From: Dendrobium chrysotoxum
Lineage: Eukaryota > Streptophyta > Magnoliopsida > Asparagales > Orchidaceae
DNA length: 64,000 nucleotides
NCBI GenBank assembly: GCA_019925795.1
Contig: CM034300.1
Location: 74,875,021-74,939,020, forward strand
Reading direction: 5' to 3'
The notes beneath the pieces were generated by a model. That model saw only the letters and a list, made by a program, of their open reading frames with translations, did no database searches and was not told the origin of the DNA. Position numbers and translations under genes: made by a program. Of the stretch, positions 11,801-25,000 are shown in pieces (position 1 is the first letter of the stretch; each line of letters begins with the position of its first letter).

Positions 11801-14800
11801 TTCTGACAATGACCATAATATAATGGTGCCATTTGGTTGCAAAACCACCCGGCCAGAGGGTCTCAATCATAACCATTTACATGTAGTGCCATTTAGCGAC
11901 GAAACCATCAGTGTGGTGCCATTTGACGGCGAAACCACTGGTTATAGGACACATGTCACGTCCTTACTGGAAAGTATGGGTGTCAAATATTTGACACGAC
12001 CAGAAAACCCAACCCAAACTCGAACCAAAAATTCTGGGTTAGGGTCAACCCGTTTGTCATATGGGTCGGGTTCAAGTTCAACAAATTGACCCTTTTCAAA
12101 AGTCAGGTCGAGCTTGGGTTGACTCAAAAACCCGAAAATGACCCGAAATCGACCCAGACCCTATCTCCCATAGTCTCGCTCCGCTTCAACGCTCGCGAGA
12201 TCCCGCGGCCCCATTGTCCAGCTCTCCCACAGTGTTACGGCTCCCGTGCTCGGGTCCGCACTGGACTAAATGGTTCGAACCCTAGGGCCCAGCTTCACTT
12301 TGCTTCTCCCGCAGGACCCGCACCGTTGACCGCACGGCCGGACCGCACCCGGGCAGCTTGGCTCAATGGCTCCCCTACTGTTGCTCCGGCTCTGCCCGCT
12401 CGCTCGTAACGCGACCCCCACGGCGAGCACGAACCGCCCGCACATAATGCGACCCGGTAAAATTCGGGTTACCGTGTCGAGTCGGGTCAACCCAGTAACC
12501 CGACAGAGTGGGTTCGGGTCTGAACTTTCGACCCATTTATATAATCGGGTCAGATTAGGGTCGACCCGTTTAAACTCGAGTTAATTTTGGATTTGACTTG
12601 AACCCGACCCGAAACTTGATTTTGACACCCCTACTAGTAAGAGATGGATTGAGAATGAATCCTAGTGATATTTTCGACCAGACATTAGTTCTGTATAAGT
12701 TGAAGTGGTTTTTAATTTATCCACCCGGCAAACTGTTGTAGAGAGATGATGGATTTTGCTTTAAGTATTTAATGATTTATTTTAAAATTAAATATTTTAA
12801 ATTTTAGTATGTTTTAGAATTTTGAATTTTTATGGACATTTAGGAGGCATTCTCAAATATTTGGGGTGTCCTCAGGTTAAGATTTCCTGTCAACATGGCC
12901 ATAATCGAGGTATTTATGGACAATTTTATTTTATTGGTTGAACCTTGTCGATTCTGTCTACTTGTCTATAGAGGATCGGGTTCATTGTCAGCTTTATACC
13001 TTTGTTAGTGAATTTTCTTTTTATAGATCTTGAAGGCCTAAGATGAATATATAAAATAAATATTTCGGTCGATGCCGTAATTGTATATTTGTTTGATAGT
13101 TCGAACTATGTTGACTTCTATTTATTCAGATAGAAGGATCAGGCTCGAACTTAGGCTTATTTCTTAACCCGCGTGACATCCTCAGACGTCACATGTGTGT
13201 ACATAATATGCTCGTCAGGGCTCATACAGGTAATCATATTTTAATGCATGAGGGATGTTCATGTAATATTCAATTGTAGTCAACTGGGCAAGTGACTATC
13301 GTTGACGAGTACGTAGGATTTTATTTTAGCATTTGCAAATTCCTTCTGTCCGCTTGTGTGCATGTTGCAGATTCGGTGGCGTAACGTTGCGTTATGGGTT
13401 ACCCATTGCTTGTTCGTGCAGCACTAAACTCTTATTGGCAAGATGCAAGTGCTTTTTTGAGGGGCCTGTGAATGCGTTCTGTCCTTTTGTACAAATGTTG
13501 CAGATCCGATGACGTTATTTAGTAGTGCATTGGAATTCATCTGTTATGCACTGGTGATGCGATTTATCTATTTTCATCTTCCGCATGTCATTTTCTTTGG
13601 CATTCAACCTGCGGGAATGTATTTCAATCGGCAAACAAAATGTGCGGTGCGTCAGGAACCTCATACCTGTCACTGGTGAGTAGACTGATTTATCTTGTGT
13701 GACAGCCTGGCACTGCAAATTTATTGCCTCAGTTTACCAGTGGCCTGCAATTTTTGCTACTGATTCATGCGTTTGCTTACAGGTGAATCGTATCATTGCA
13801 CCACGGGTCATTTGTTGCTTTATGCAGGTAGATTTTCGTGCACTAACAAATCACCTGCAGTTGCTCGTGAGTGCTCGCATTCATCACATGCTTGCAGGTA
13901 GCATGATGTGTGCATGAAGGGTCTCTCAGAGTGACTCGTAGGTGCTTGCATTTGTTGCATATCATCCGCCTTTATTTGCAAGGGATCAATGTATTTACTT
14001 GACATTGAATGATTGTTGACCACAGGGGCACTGCAATATTTATTGTCTCTTGCTACAACATCTTGTGAGTGCTTTGTATGTGTTGCAGACATGTTGCATT
14101 CGCCCGCAGATGATATGTTGTGTGTTTGACGGGTTTCCTGCGGCAGCTTGTAGAAGCTTGTATATATTGCAGATTTGTCATACTTGTTTGCGCATAATAC
14201 ATTGTGTGTGTAGCTATGCTTACAAGGGGACTCATGCGTTTGCTAGATGCTTGATTAACGTTGACCATGAGGGTCTCTTTGCAATCGTCGCATATCACAC
14301 CGTGTATGTTTGCTTGTGTTACTTGTTGATTTTTTGCTTGCAAGGGATTATTTTACTCACTTGTATATCAACTTCCAGTGTTCATAGGAGACTAGTATAT
14401 TTGCTTGCAAGACTAATGTGAGTGTTGCATATCAACCGTCATCATTCATAGGTGAAATACTTGCAAATGACTTTGTACATTTTCTTACACTCAAACTACA
14501 CATTCCTCTCAATCTTGATTGCTCGCGGAATTCAATGTGCTTGTTTGTATGTTGGCTAGCATTGACCGTGGGAGGACCACACTTCAACTTGAACTTGATA
14601 TTTCTTTGATGGATTAATGCATTCATAAAAAATTCCTTTTTTGCAATGTTTGCAAGTCACTTGTTCCTACTTGTAGGTTAGCAGGTTGAAGGTCTCTAGC
14701 TGCTTTAATTTTTATTACCCATTGTTCATGGATATTGAGAGTTTGTTCATCATTCCTCTTATGCTTGTTTATTAATGCTCATTTGAATGATCCGATTTGT

Positions 14801-17800
14801 TAGCTAGCAATAGCATTTTAATGTGACTGTGCATTTTAGAGTTTGAGGTCCAGTTCCCTATATTTTAATTTAAGTTCTGTTCCCTGTGGTTTTATTCAAG
14901 TTCGTTGTAATTTTGTTCAAGTTCAGGTCCTTTATTCACTGAAAATTTTGGCAGCCTCTCGGCGCCTCCCCCGTTTAGAGGAATTTTAGGGAGTCGGGCC
15001 TTCTCACCACTCTAAGAAAAACGTGTATGGTAGGTGTCATATGACATCACGGCCGTAATCTTCAATCCCACCACGCTAAGAAAAGCGTGTATGGGTTTTA
15101 AAGGTACCTGCTTGAAATGCGCAATTTTTTCCCGCAGGCGTGACGACACGTACACGAGTACTTAGGAGTATCCCTGCCACACTAAGAAAGCGTGTACAGG
15201 GCTTACCCTCCTCACTGCAAGATCTGCACCAGGTTTCCTCCCACTACGCTAAGAAAAACTTGTTTTTGCGGTGCGCCGCGAGCGTCGAAAGCAAGATTTG
15301 AGCGGTTTTTTGAGTTTTAGAGCATTTTACCTTAGCAAGAGTGAGAGCGGCGGTGACGATGTTGGCGATGTCGTAAAAGTGCACAAATCTTTTATCTTTC
15401 TCTCTTTTCTTTTCTTTTCTTTTTTCTCTTTTTTTTTAAAATCTCTCTTTTTTTGCTATATATATATATATATTTAAGAGAGAGAGAGGGGGAGAGAGAG
15501 TGGTAGAGAGAGAGAGGGCTGTTTGAATGGGTTGAAATTCGGGTTGAGTGTTGGGATTCGGGGAAATGTTTGGGCTGAGTGGGTTGAGAGTGTAGAAGGG
15601 CTGTAAGTGGTGTAGTAAGTGAGTGGTTTAATATTCAGGGAGGAAGAAAGGAGCTCAGTTAGAAGAGGGGAGAAATGGCAGTAGACATAGTGATTGAGGG
15701 AGTTTGAGGTTTTAGTAGGGGGTTCGGTTGCTGCCGGCTTCAGCTGGGTGTGAAGAGGTAGACTGGAGATTGAGTTGCTGGTTGGGCACGAGAAAGCTTG
15801 GCAGGTGTTAGGGAATCGATGGGTGAGACCTGAGGGTCGGTCATGCTCCAAACGCTGGCTGGATTGTACAGGGTTGATTGGAGACGGATAAAGGCGTGGA
15901 TCGGAGTAGGTTTGGTCTGCCGGGTGTGGAATTCCTACTGGGTGTGTGGATGGGAGTTGCAGGTGGCTGTTGGGTTCTGTTGTTGGATCGGGTGAGAGTC
16001 CAGTCAAGTTGCGGGTTTGGACGAGCAGTGATCAGAGCCGGCTGTGTGGATTGGGACAAGCTGAAGCGGCACAATGATGGGAGAGTTGGGCGTGAAGCTC
16101 GATCGATAAGCAACTCCCGATAGCTTGAGAAACTAGCAGGTTGGTTCGAACATGAGCAGGAATTTGAGATCAGACGCTGGAGGTTTAAGTCACGGCAAGC
16201 AGAGGAAGGATGGGATTGGGCTTTGAAGGTCGGGATAGTGACTTGAGGGAATCAGGATAGGGATTGGATCGGACGTTCGGAAGAGCTACGGCTGTGAGGT
16301 GTTTGTGGATTTTGGCAGTGGGCTGTGGCAGGAGGATTTCGAACATGTTGAGGGAGTCGGCTGCTTGTCTGTTGAAGAAGAAATTTCGCTTTTTCCCGAT
16401 CTCATTTTAACGACGTGAGCAGAGTTTGATCGAGAAGGAAATTGCGGAACGACGTTGGCGTCCGCGCCGAACAGCAGCAGGTAAGCGTACTTGTTTATTT
16501 TATTTTATATTATAAACAATAATAACATTACTATCAATAATAATGTTATTTTTAAATTATCATGATTTTAAATCAATATAATGAGGAAAATTGGTCGATT
16601 GCATGGCGTCGCCTCGATTTTCATGCCGATTTTTTTTGCATAGTTTATTCTGAGTATTGTCAATGTTCCGAACGCAACGACGAAGTCTGTTTTGCAATCA
16701 AACGTCTTTTGGACAGCGTCATGCGTTCAATTCGGGTGTCGATCGCCGATTTTGTTCGCTTTCATACGAATTGATCGCGAGAGGTTCCCTCTTGGTCAAA
16801 TTCGACGCTCTGATCGTAACGGCGCAGTTCGTCCGACGATCGAAGGTCGTTTAACCACTTAAGTGATGTGTCGCGTCTGCCGACCGCCATTTAAGTCTTG
16901 TTTTGTGCGCTTTTAGCGTAAGGGTAAACATAGGGGGTGTGGGGAGAGGCGTGAGTATGTTGGGTATGAGTGAAGGGGTGCTGATTTTGAAAGGAGGGGT
17001 ATATTATGACTAGAGAGGTGTTGATTTTGGAAGGGGGGGGGGATATGAAGAAGGGTTTAGGTACGAGCGTGGGAGGGATGATCAGGATACTTGGGGAATG
17101 GAAGTTATGGAGGAATCATGGCTTATTTTTGTCGACAGCGCTTTCCTGTTGGAACTTTTGGTAAGCTAAGCCGGAAGAAATTTGGACCTTTTTGTATACT
17201 TCGAAAATTGGGAACAAATGCCTATCTTCTGAATCTTCCACTTTCTGATGGAACTTCTCATGTATTTAATGTTGCTGACCTTACTTTATATGAAGGAAGT
17301 CCAGCTGCTTCTGTGGATCTAGAGACCTTACCAGTTACCAGTCCCGTTCAGATTAAAGATGATAGTATTGAAGATGTTCTAGACATCAGGATTACTAAAA
17401 TAAGACATGGAGTGCACCAACGACTCTTGGTTGGATGGAATGGATGTCCTCCTGACTGACTGTTGAAGCTGAGGAGTTGCAGCTTCATCATCCTGATATT
17501 TGCCAGCGGATGATTGAAACTTTCTCATCAGGAGATGAGATTCTCCCACCAGGGGGGAATTGATGCATGCAAACTTCATTTCAATTTTATTTTTAATTTG
17601 GACTTTATTGTAATTTGAATTTTAAGTTTTTTTTATGTTTTTCTACCCTATGATGGAAGGCAACCAATGATCATGTGTAGGTTGTGCTATTGATCATGCT
17701 ATTTGGGCTGATTTGGGTTTGAGTCAAGATCATTGGGTATTTAATTGGTGGGCTGATTTAAGTTTAATGGGCTTGGCCCATTGTTAGTTGTTGCTGATTG

Positions 17801-20800
17801 GTGTTGGGGAAAAACAAGGATTTGGAGTTCATTGCTCTAGCCGGCTACTAGCTGTCTGTTCGGTCCCTTGCTTTTCCCGTGGTTGGCCTGTTTGGGTCCC
17901 TAGCTGTTGTTCGGTTCCTGTAAGTATTTAAAGCTGGATGCTTTTGTCTCCTGGGCTCCCAACGTAATTAAAGTGCTGCATTTTTCTTCTCTTTTCTGGT
18001 TGGCTTGAGTGGGCGGCTGTTTAGCTGTTTGGCTCCCTTTCTTCACCTATAAATAGGGGTTGTTTTGTGACATTTAAAAGCAGATTTTGGTGAGTGAATT
18101 TCCTAAACCTGAGGGTTTTCTTCTTTGATAGCTTGTGAGCTATTTACCCCCTTCTCTTCTCCTCTCTATAATTTTCTCTCGGGCTTCTTATCTAATTCTT
18201 CTCTTCGCAAGTTTCCACCCCATTTGTATGTTTCTTCTAAAACTTTTGAAGGTGTTGGTTGGCCGGTGTGGTAGCATTTGCCAAAGGAGTTTGTGGAGGA
18301 TGTTGGCCCAAAGTAGCTGTGGTGGACCACTGATTTGCATGTCTTTGAGCACTTATCATCTTACCTATTATATCGATGCATGTGAGGTGACCATTAGTTG
18401 ATCATCTTACCTTTTTGCATTTGCTCACTCATCTTGACCCATTTTTATCATTTGATCAACCCAATCTTCTTCAATGGGTTATGTCCAAACTATTTAATCA
18501 ATCCAAACCAGCCAATATCAAATATTCCAAACCACTCATAATACCAAATATTAAAAAAAGAAGTTTTAGTTAGTACTTGGTCAAATTTGTCTATTCCAGC
18601 AATTCATGAAGACCTTTAAGCTTCTAGATAATTTTTTAGTGCTATGAAGTATTCTTGAGGATGTATGAAGAGCCTTCTACTAAAATTGTTGATTTTAATG
18701 TATTGATGTTTTTCCTTATCATCTCTCACTCATTGGATGTTTGTCCCATTAGTTACTTCTTCTTTGTGATGGATTTACCATTCATACCTTTTCTTTAGAA
18801 TGGACACACTGCCTCTTCGATATAATTGATGAAGATTACTTTTGCACTAACAATAATTCAATTCTCAGAAGTAATGTTTTTTGCAGCTTAGGGGAATCAA
18901 TTATGTGAAACACGTATATACATGAAAAGGTTGGAGTAGCTCCAGTGGAAGATTAGATTAGAGAGAGTCGTCTTAGATGGTTTGGTCACATAAAATGTCG
19001 GCCTTCCGATGACCTGGTTAGGAGAGTAGATGCATTATATTTGGCCTATATTAAGAAATGTAGAGGTAGACCTAAAAAGATTTAGTTAGAAAATATTAGA
19101 AATGACATTTTTTATTAGATTAAATGAAAATTTAACTCTTAACAGAACACAATGGAGAAAAATGATTCATGTAGCTGACTCCACGTAGTGAGATAAATGT
19201 TTGATGTTGTTGTTGTAGGAGAATCGGTTATGTGGAAGTCTATATGTTGTTTGTAGCGAGTAGTTTGTGTTTTTGAAATCATTTAATTGCCTTATTTGTA
19301 TTTAAGTATCATTATTTGGGGATTAAATGTTATTTAAGGCTAATTTGGTATTTTTATATTTGTTTAGGGTTAATTTTTGTCTATTTCAATAAGATCTATT
19401 TCTATAAATGATGCATATTTCTTATAATTCAATGAAAGTTGATGATGCAATAGTGAAAGCTTCTACTCTTAGGATTGTTCTCCCTTTTATCATTTCTCTT
19501 TGCTTTATTTCTCTCCATCTCATGCATTCCTTTCTTTGAGACTTTCATTCATCTCTCATCCAATCCCCTTCCCTTTATCTTTTGGTTCTCCTTCTAACCT
19601 AGGTTCTTCCATTCCTTGACAATGCAGAAATGTGCATTTGCTGGATAACATTGATGTCCTTGACCATAATGTTGCTTGCTGACTTCGATGCAAGCTTGCA
19701 CCGCTCTCTTCACTTATTTTCTCATGTTACGAAGTCAGCCCACCAATTTGGTTTATATCTTTCTTGACTGCATCCATTGTCTCCATTCATTGGTTTCATT
19801 GGTCGAAGTCACTAAGGGCCTCCCAGGCCTGGTTGACCTCTTTCATTGATTTGAGTGTTCCAACTATCTAGCTTTCTTAGCTCATATGTAAGGCAACTCT
19901 CCCTCTTTATGTCTACTTTGCTTGCTGGCATTGCAGTGCCATCTGCATTCAGACCTCGCCTTTACAATTCTCCTTGTATCACCTGCAACCTCATATCATG
20001 TCTACACTCAAATAGGTTTTGCTATGACTGCAACACATGCCATTTTTGCTTTTTGCAACTCACGTTTGCTAAGGAGATGATGTTAGCATTGTTAATGGCA
20101 ATGTTGTCCTCATAGAATTGGACAAAGATGTCTGAGCATATGATAGGCATGGATGTAACCATTAGATGGGAATAAGTTTTTGTGATAGTAATAATTATTA
20201 ATCAATATTATTATAAGATATAAGATAAGTTATATATGATAGATTTAGGTATATTAGATCTATTATATAACAAAATGGAGATATAACTTTTAAAATTTGG
20301 GTGGTTAAGATGGAGAAATGCTCGTGATTTTTTTTTATGAGAAAATATCACAAAAACTTAAAAATATATTAAATAAAACTGCAATCTGGCTGACAATATT
20401 GAATGGATTCGAGTGCTTGGTGATGGAAAAGTTGTCGATGGATAGAATGAGCATGGTAGAAAGAAGAATATTATGATGACTACCACTAATCTGATTTCAT
20501 AAAGTTTACATCTTATTTGAGCTTGGGCACTTTATTTGTTTTCTATACAGCTTGCTCAATCTTAGAAGGCCATAATTGGATTGTTAGTTGTGCGTTACTT
20601 TACCATCAAGCTACGTATTGTTGTAACTAACTGAATTTTTGTTCAACAGTCTAACTGTCTTTTTTATTTTTATTTTTTCATGTAATGCTTAGTATCATAC
20701 TCAAATTTCTAAATTTGTTCTTCCTATTATTTCCTATAGAGACAGCATTGGCTTTGCTGCGACATCCTGATTGTTGCATCTCTGCATATTCATCTGTAAG

Positions 20801-22001
20801 CAACCATTAATTCCTTGAATAATTTTTTATATTTTTCCTTTAATTTGAGTTGTTTCTATTTTTTTAGTTGCTGTTTTGCATGATATTCTGGTGCAAATTC
20901 TGATGGGGATTGAATTTACAGTCTATTGATACTGCAAAAGTCTATTATCTTTATTCATGTAATGTTGAATTACATTCAATTTGTTAAATGCACCTTTCAT
21001 TTTATCTGCTTTTTCATTGCAGTACATTGCAATATTTTATGAATGAAAACTAGGAAATTGCTAGTTCAGTTTCATTCTCAATTGTTTGGAGAAAGCCAAT
21101 CCTATGCAAAGTCATTTAGCTAATATCTGTGCTTTGTCGATTAAGACCCCTGAAATTATGATGTCCTCTATGTAGTTAGACTACTTTATGAAAATAAACC
21201 TAGACTTCATTCAATATTCGATATTATACTGCTTTATGTTCCAAGTTACAAAATTGATTTGTGCAGACAGTGCACAATGAAACTCATAATAAGCTCTATG
21301 GTGGGGTTAAGCCTTACTTTCCACACTCATCTATTGTCTTATATGTTGGTCATTATGCTTTAAATGTGGGGTATATACTAGGAAGATGTCCTACTTTTGT
21401 AGGATTGAAGGATGAAGTCTGGGCTCACAGAAGAGAATGAGCTCTTTAATTTCCTTCTGGATAAGAACATAAACCTTGCTCTTTCAAGTGCTTTCTTTTC
21501 TTATATAAACTCAATTGAGTAATTCCCCTATCCCTATGTCTCTCGTTTTTGGAGCCACTGTTGACCTCTGCTAATGAAACAAAAAAAAAATCTTGCTTAC
21601 CTCGGACTGAATCCCGCAAATCCATCCCGGAAATCCCGCTGAACCACTGTGCATTCGGCGCCGTTCGCGTCTCCTTGCGGGAATCCTATCCGGAACTCCT
21701 CGATTGCTGCTCTTCAAACGTCGATAAATACACAGCCAAATGAAGACTTCGGCACGGCTGGCTCTCTCTGCGAAGTCCCACGACATCTTCTCATTCGCTA
21801 TCTGCTTCTCCCCCATCGCAGAACTCCCTCTGCTCTTTGCGACCGAATCCCATAGCCGACTGTAAACTCCAGCATAATCCCGACCTCCAACTCCGATAGA
21901 GCCGCATAACCTCCTCCCGTTCGCGAACCGCAGCTAAGACCTCCCCATTCGAACCTCTGTCTGAAGCTAACGCCCCTGCCTGTGCCGACTTCTCACATAA
22001 G

Positions 22002-22084
<83 letters not shown>

Positions 22085-25000
22085 AGAAGAAGAAGAAGAA
22101 GAAGTAGAAGAGTTCTTCCTACCTCCTTCAATCCGCAAGCAGAAGCCCTACCTGGCCGGCACCCCCTCTGCCCGATTCCTCCATAGCCGTACGAAGCCCT
22201 AGTCCGATCCTTTAGAGCTTGCCGACTTCACCTCGCACTACTATACCCGATCCCTTAGTCATTAGGTATACACTTATTTTAATTTTGCTTTTATTTTATT
22301 ACTATTGTTATTATTGTTATTATTTATTATAATTAATTATAATTAATTTTTGTTAATTATAATTAACGTAGATTAATTATAATTAATTATTATTAATCAT
22401 GCTTAATTATTACTAATTATAATTAATTTAATATTAATTATAGTTAATTATTATTAATTATAATTAATTATAATTAATTTGCTTTAATCACAATTAATTC
22501 AAGTTAGTTATGATTAATCTTTATTAATTATAATTAATCATAATTAGTGGTAATTAATCTTTAGTTAATTACAATTAATTTTCCATTAGTTATAATTAAT
22601 TCTTCATTAATTACAAATGAGTTCAATTAATTATAATTAATTCCCATTAATTATAGTTAATTGTTCTTAATTGTAATTGGTTGAAAAATGTTCTTCCCTT
22701 TTCTCTTGCCTCGGTCCACGAGCCAACACCTCTACCCCAACGCGCAAAGGTATAACCCTCCAACCCTAAAACTCCGAGAGCCTGTTTCGTCGTTTGCGGC
22801 GCACCGGAAAACCGCCTATACATGCTTTCTTAAGCGTGGTGGGATGGAACCCCGGTGCGGCGCCTACAACGAGGCGGGTAATCACCTAAAAATCCTATCC
22901 TCGGCGTTCGTGTCGAGCCGGCAAACCGCCTATACATGCTTTCTTAAGCGTGGTGGGAAGGGAACCCGGTGCGACACGTACGGCGAGGCGGGTAAGCCCT
23001 ATACACGCTTTTCTTAGCGTGGTGGGGACAATTTTAAGTACCTGTACGCGGCTCTGTACCTGCGGGGAAACAAATGGTTTTCTTTTTCAGGTACGTTGAA
23101 GACCCATACACGCTTTCTTAAGCGTGGTGGGGGATTGAAGACTTTACACGGCCGCGGTGTCCTCGAAAGAGGGCACCTACCATACACGCTTTCTTAAGCG
23201 TGGTGCGAAAGGCCCAGTTTTCTCATAGTTTCCCCTAAACGGGGGAGACGCCGGGAGGCTGTCGAAATTTCGGGTGAACAGAAGACCACTTGGACCTGAA
23301 CTTGGACCATAATTTGAGCAAATCAAAGGACCTTAATTCAAATCGAAAATTAACTGAACTTGCAAGAGAACCCAAAATGAGCTAAAGTGCAATGGGCATA
23401 AACTGAATTTGAACTCAGACTTGAACACTTACAAACGGCATTGAACTTGGATTGAATCATTTTGAATGGAACTTGGTTATATGATTGAACTCAAGCAAAA
23501 TTTGATTTAAACTTGAAAAGAACCACAAGAGACTCAGTGCAAGAGAACTTGAACAAGAATTCGAACTTGAATGGACCTAACTTGAACTTCAATAAACCAT
23601 GTCTTCAATCTGAGCTCAAACTCAAGTTAAGCAAACTCGGACTGAACTCAATTTGGAACAAAATTCGGACCGCGGGACTCGTATTTTGAACTTGAATTTA
23701 CAAAGACTTGTGGACTTCAACATAACTTGTGACATGTTTGCAAGCAAGGATTCAAAATGAACATAAAGTGCTTGAACTCATAGGTGCAAGGAGTTTCGGC
23801 TTGAACCTGAACAATGCAGAGAGTTTGAACTGGATTCAAGTGAACTTACAAATGGAGTATGAACTGAATTCAGATGAGTTGAAAATTGAATTTGAACCAA
23901 GTGACATGAGGCTTAACTTGAACTTGATTTAAAAATCAAGTGGACAGAACTTGTGGATTTAGACTTGAATGAGCAAATTATGGAGAACTAAATTCATAAC
24001 AACATGGAGCTTAAGCTTGCAAACTTGAACGTGGACTTGGATTTGAAACAAATGACAACAATACTCAGGCTTGAACTCTGCGAAGGTGGCAACCATCAAT
24101 CAACAAATGATTGCATTGGTGCTTTCATGAATAACAATAGTGGATATGCTACAAATTTGAAAGTCTCCTTACAGTCGACATCAACTATCTTGCAAGTATA
24201 CACAACAATCCTTACGAATGCTAGAAGATGCACATCCACTAATCAAGCACACTAATTTTCTGTAAATAGAAAGATTTAGTGATGCTACAAGAGACCCACA
24301 CTATAATCAACATGGCAGTTGTAACAAGAAAGATTCAACATAAGGTGGAAGCAATGATGTGATATATCTATGTGACATACCTGAATGGTTATGCATCCAA
24401 CACACCATCTACATGCAAATACAAAAGAGCTGTGACGAATATGAACATCTACAAGTTGTCGTAGAAGACTGGTTGTACACTCAATCTATTGTTCACAAGC
24501 AAAGCATAGAGGACATTGTGACAAGTGAAAGCATCCAGCAAAGGGGAAGTGGGTATGGTAGGATCCTACGGTTAACACTTGTCGAAATATAGATTAATGC
24601 ATCAGTCTTCTATGATACGAGGCCAATGCACATCAAGTGTAACAATATTCTGCGACTATCTTCAAAGCACAAGTAGACACATCCCAAAAGCAGCAAAAAT
24701 CAGAACTGATGATATTCTTTGGGACAGTCATGCAAGAAGATATAGCAGTCCCCTATTGCGTTCATATGGGAACATTGGTGAAAGGGTTATAGATGCTTAA
24801 AGACACTATAGCTTGCCCATAAATGTATGTAGAAAGATTATCAAGCATCAATAGTCAAATACACTGGTCCTTATGCAGGTAAAGACATCATGTCCACAGT
24901 ACACTCGAGGTACCTACCAATTATTGTAACAAAGACACGATAGTACTTCCACGACCAATAATTATCCAACACCAGTTAAGTACACCAATCCCCAGTAAGC

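Larger units (their letters stand above)
11520..16930 (+). mobile_element. giant solo LTR, 5.4 kb, plus orientation
   Basis: The element begins TGTGGGCTCC at 11520 and ends GGGTAAACA at 16930. It is flanked by a perfect 5-bp target duplication TAGGG (11515-11519 and 16931-16935) and interrupts a gypsy gag that resumes on the far side. TG...CA ends plus a 5-bp duplication identify it as an LTR. No internal domain or second LTR is present, so it is a solo LTR of 5,411 bp, extraordinarily long. It carries a later insertion (11975-12632), a zone of TTGCAGG-like degenerate repeats (13320-14460), a hairpin cluster (15005-15265) and a TA/GA-repeat, exon-like segment (about 15457-16482) ending in a good splice donor, gcagcag|gtaagcg. 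It is homologous to the inverse copy at 21559-26901. Confidence 0.87.

Noticed and set aside
13515..14626. Several 60-120-codon open frames on both strands inside the plus solo LTR
   Set aside because: Frames overlap on both strands, lack known motifs and are not conserved in the other LTR copy.
11515..16944. A 9-bp duplication GGGTGTGGG around the left unit, suggesting a Mutator-like element
   Set aside because: Part of the left 9-mer belongs to the conserved element start TGTGGGCTCC seen in all copies. The TAGGG 5-bp duplication fits the ends better and the second copy independently gives a 5-bp duplication.
22688..23017. 109-codon open frame through the hairpin cluster
   Set aside because: The apparent repeated peptide comes only from the repeated DNA motif; there is no homologous frame in the inverted LTR copy and no known domain.
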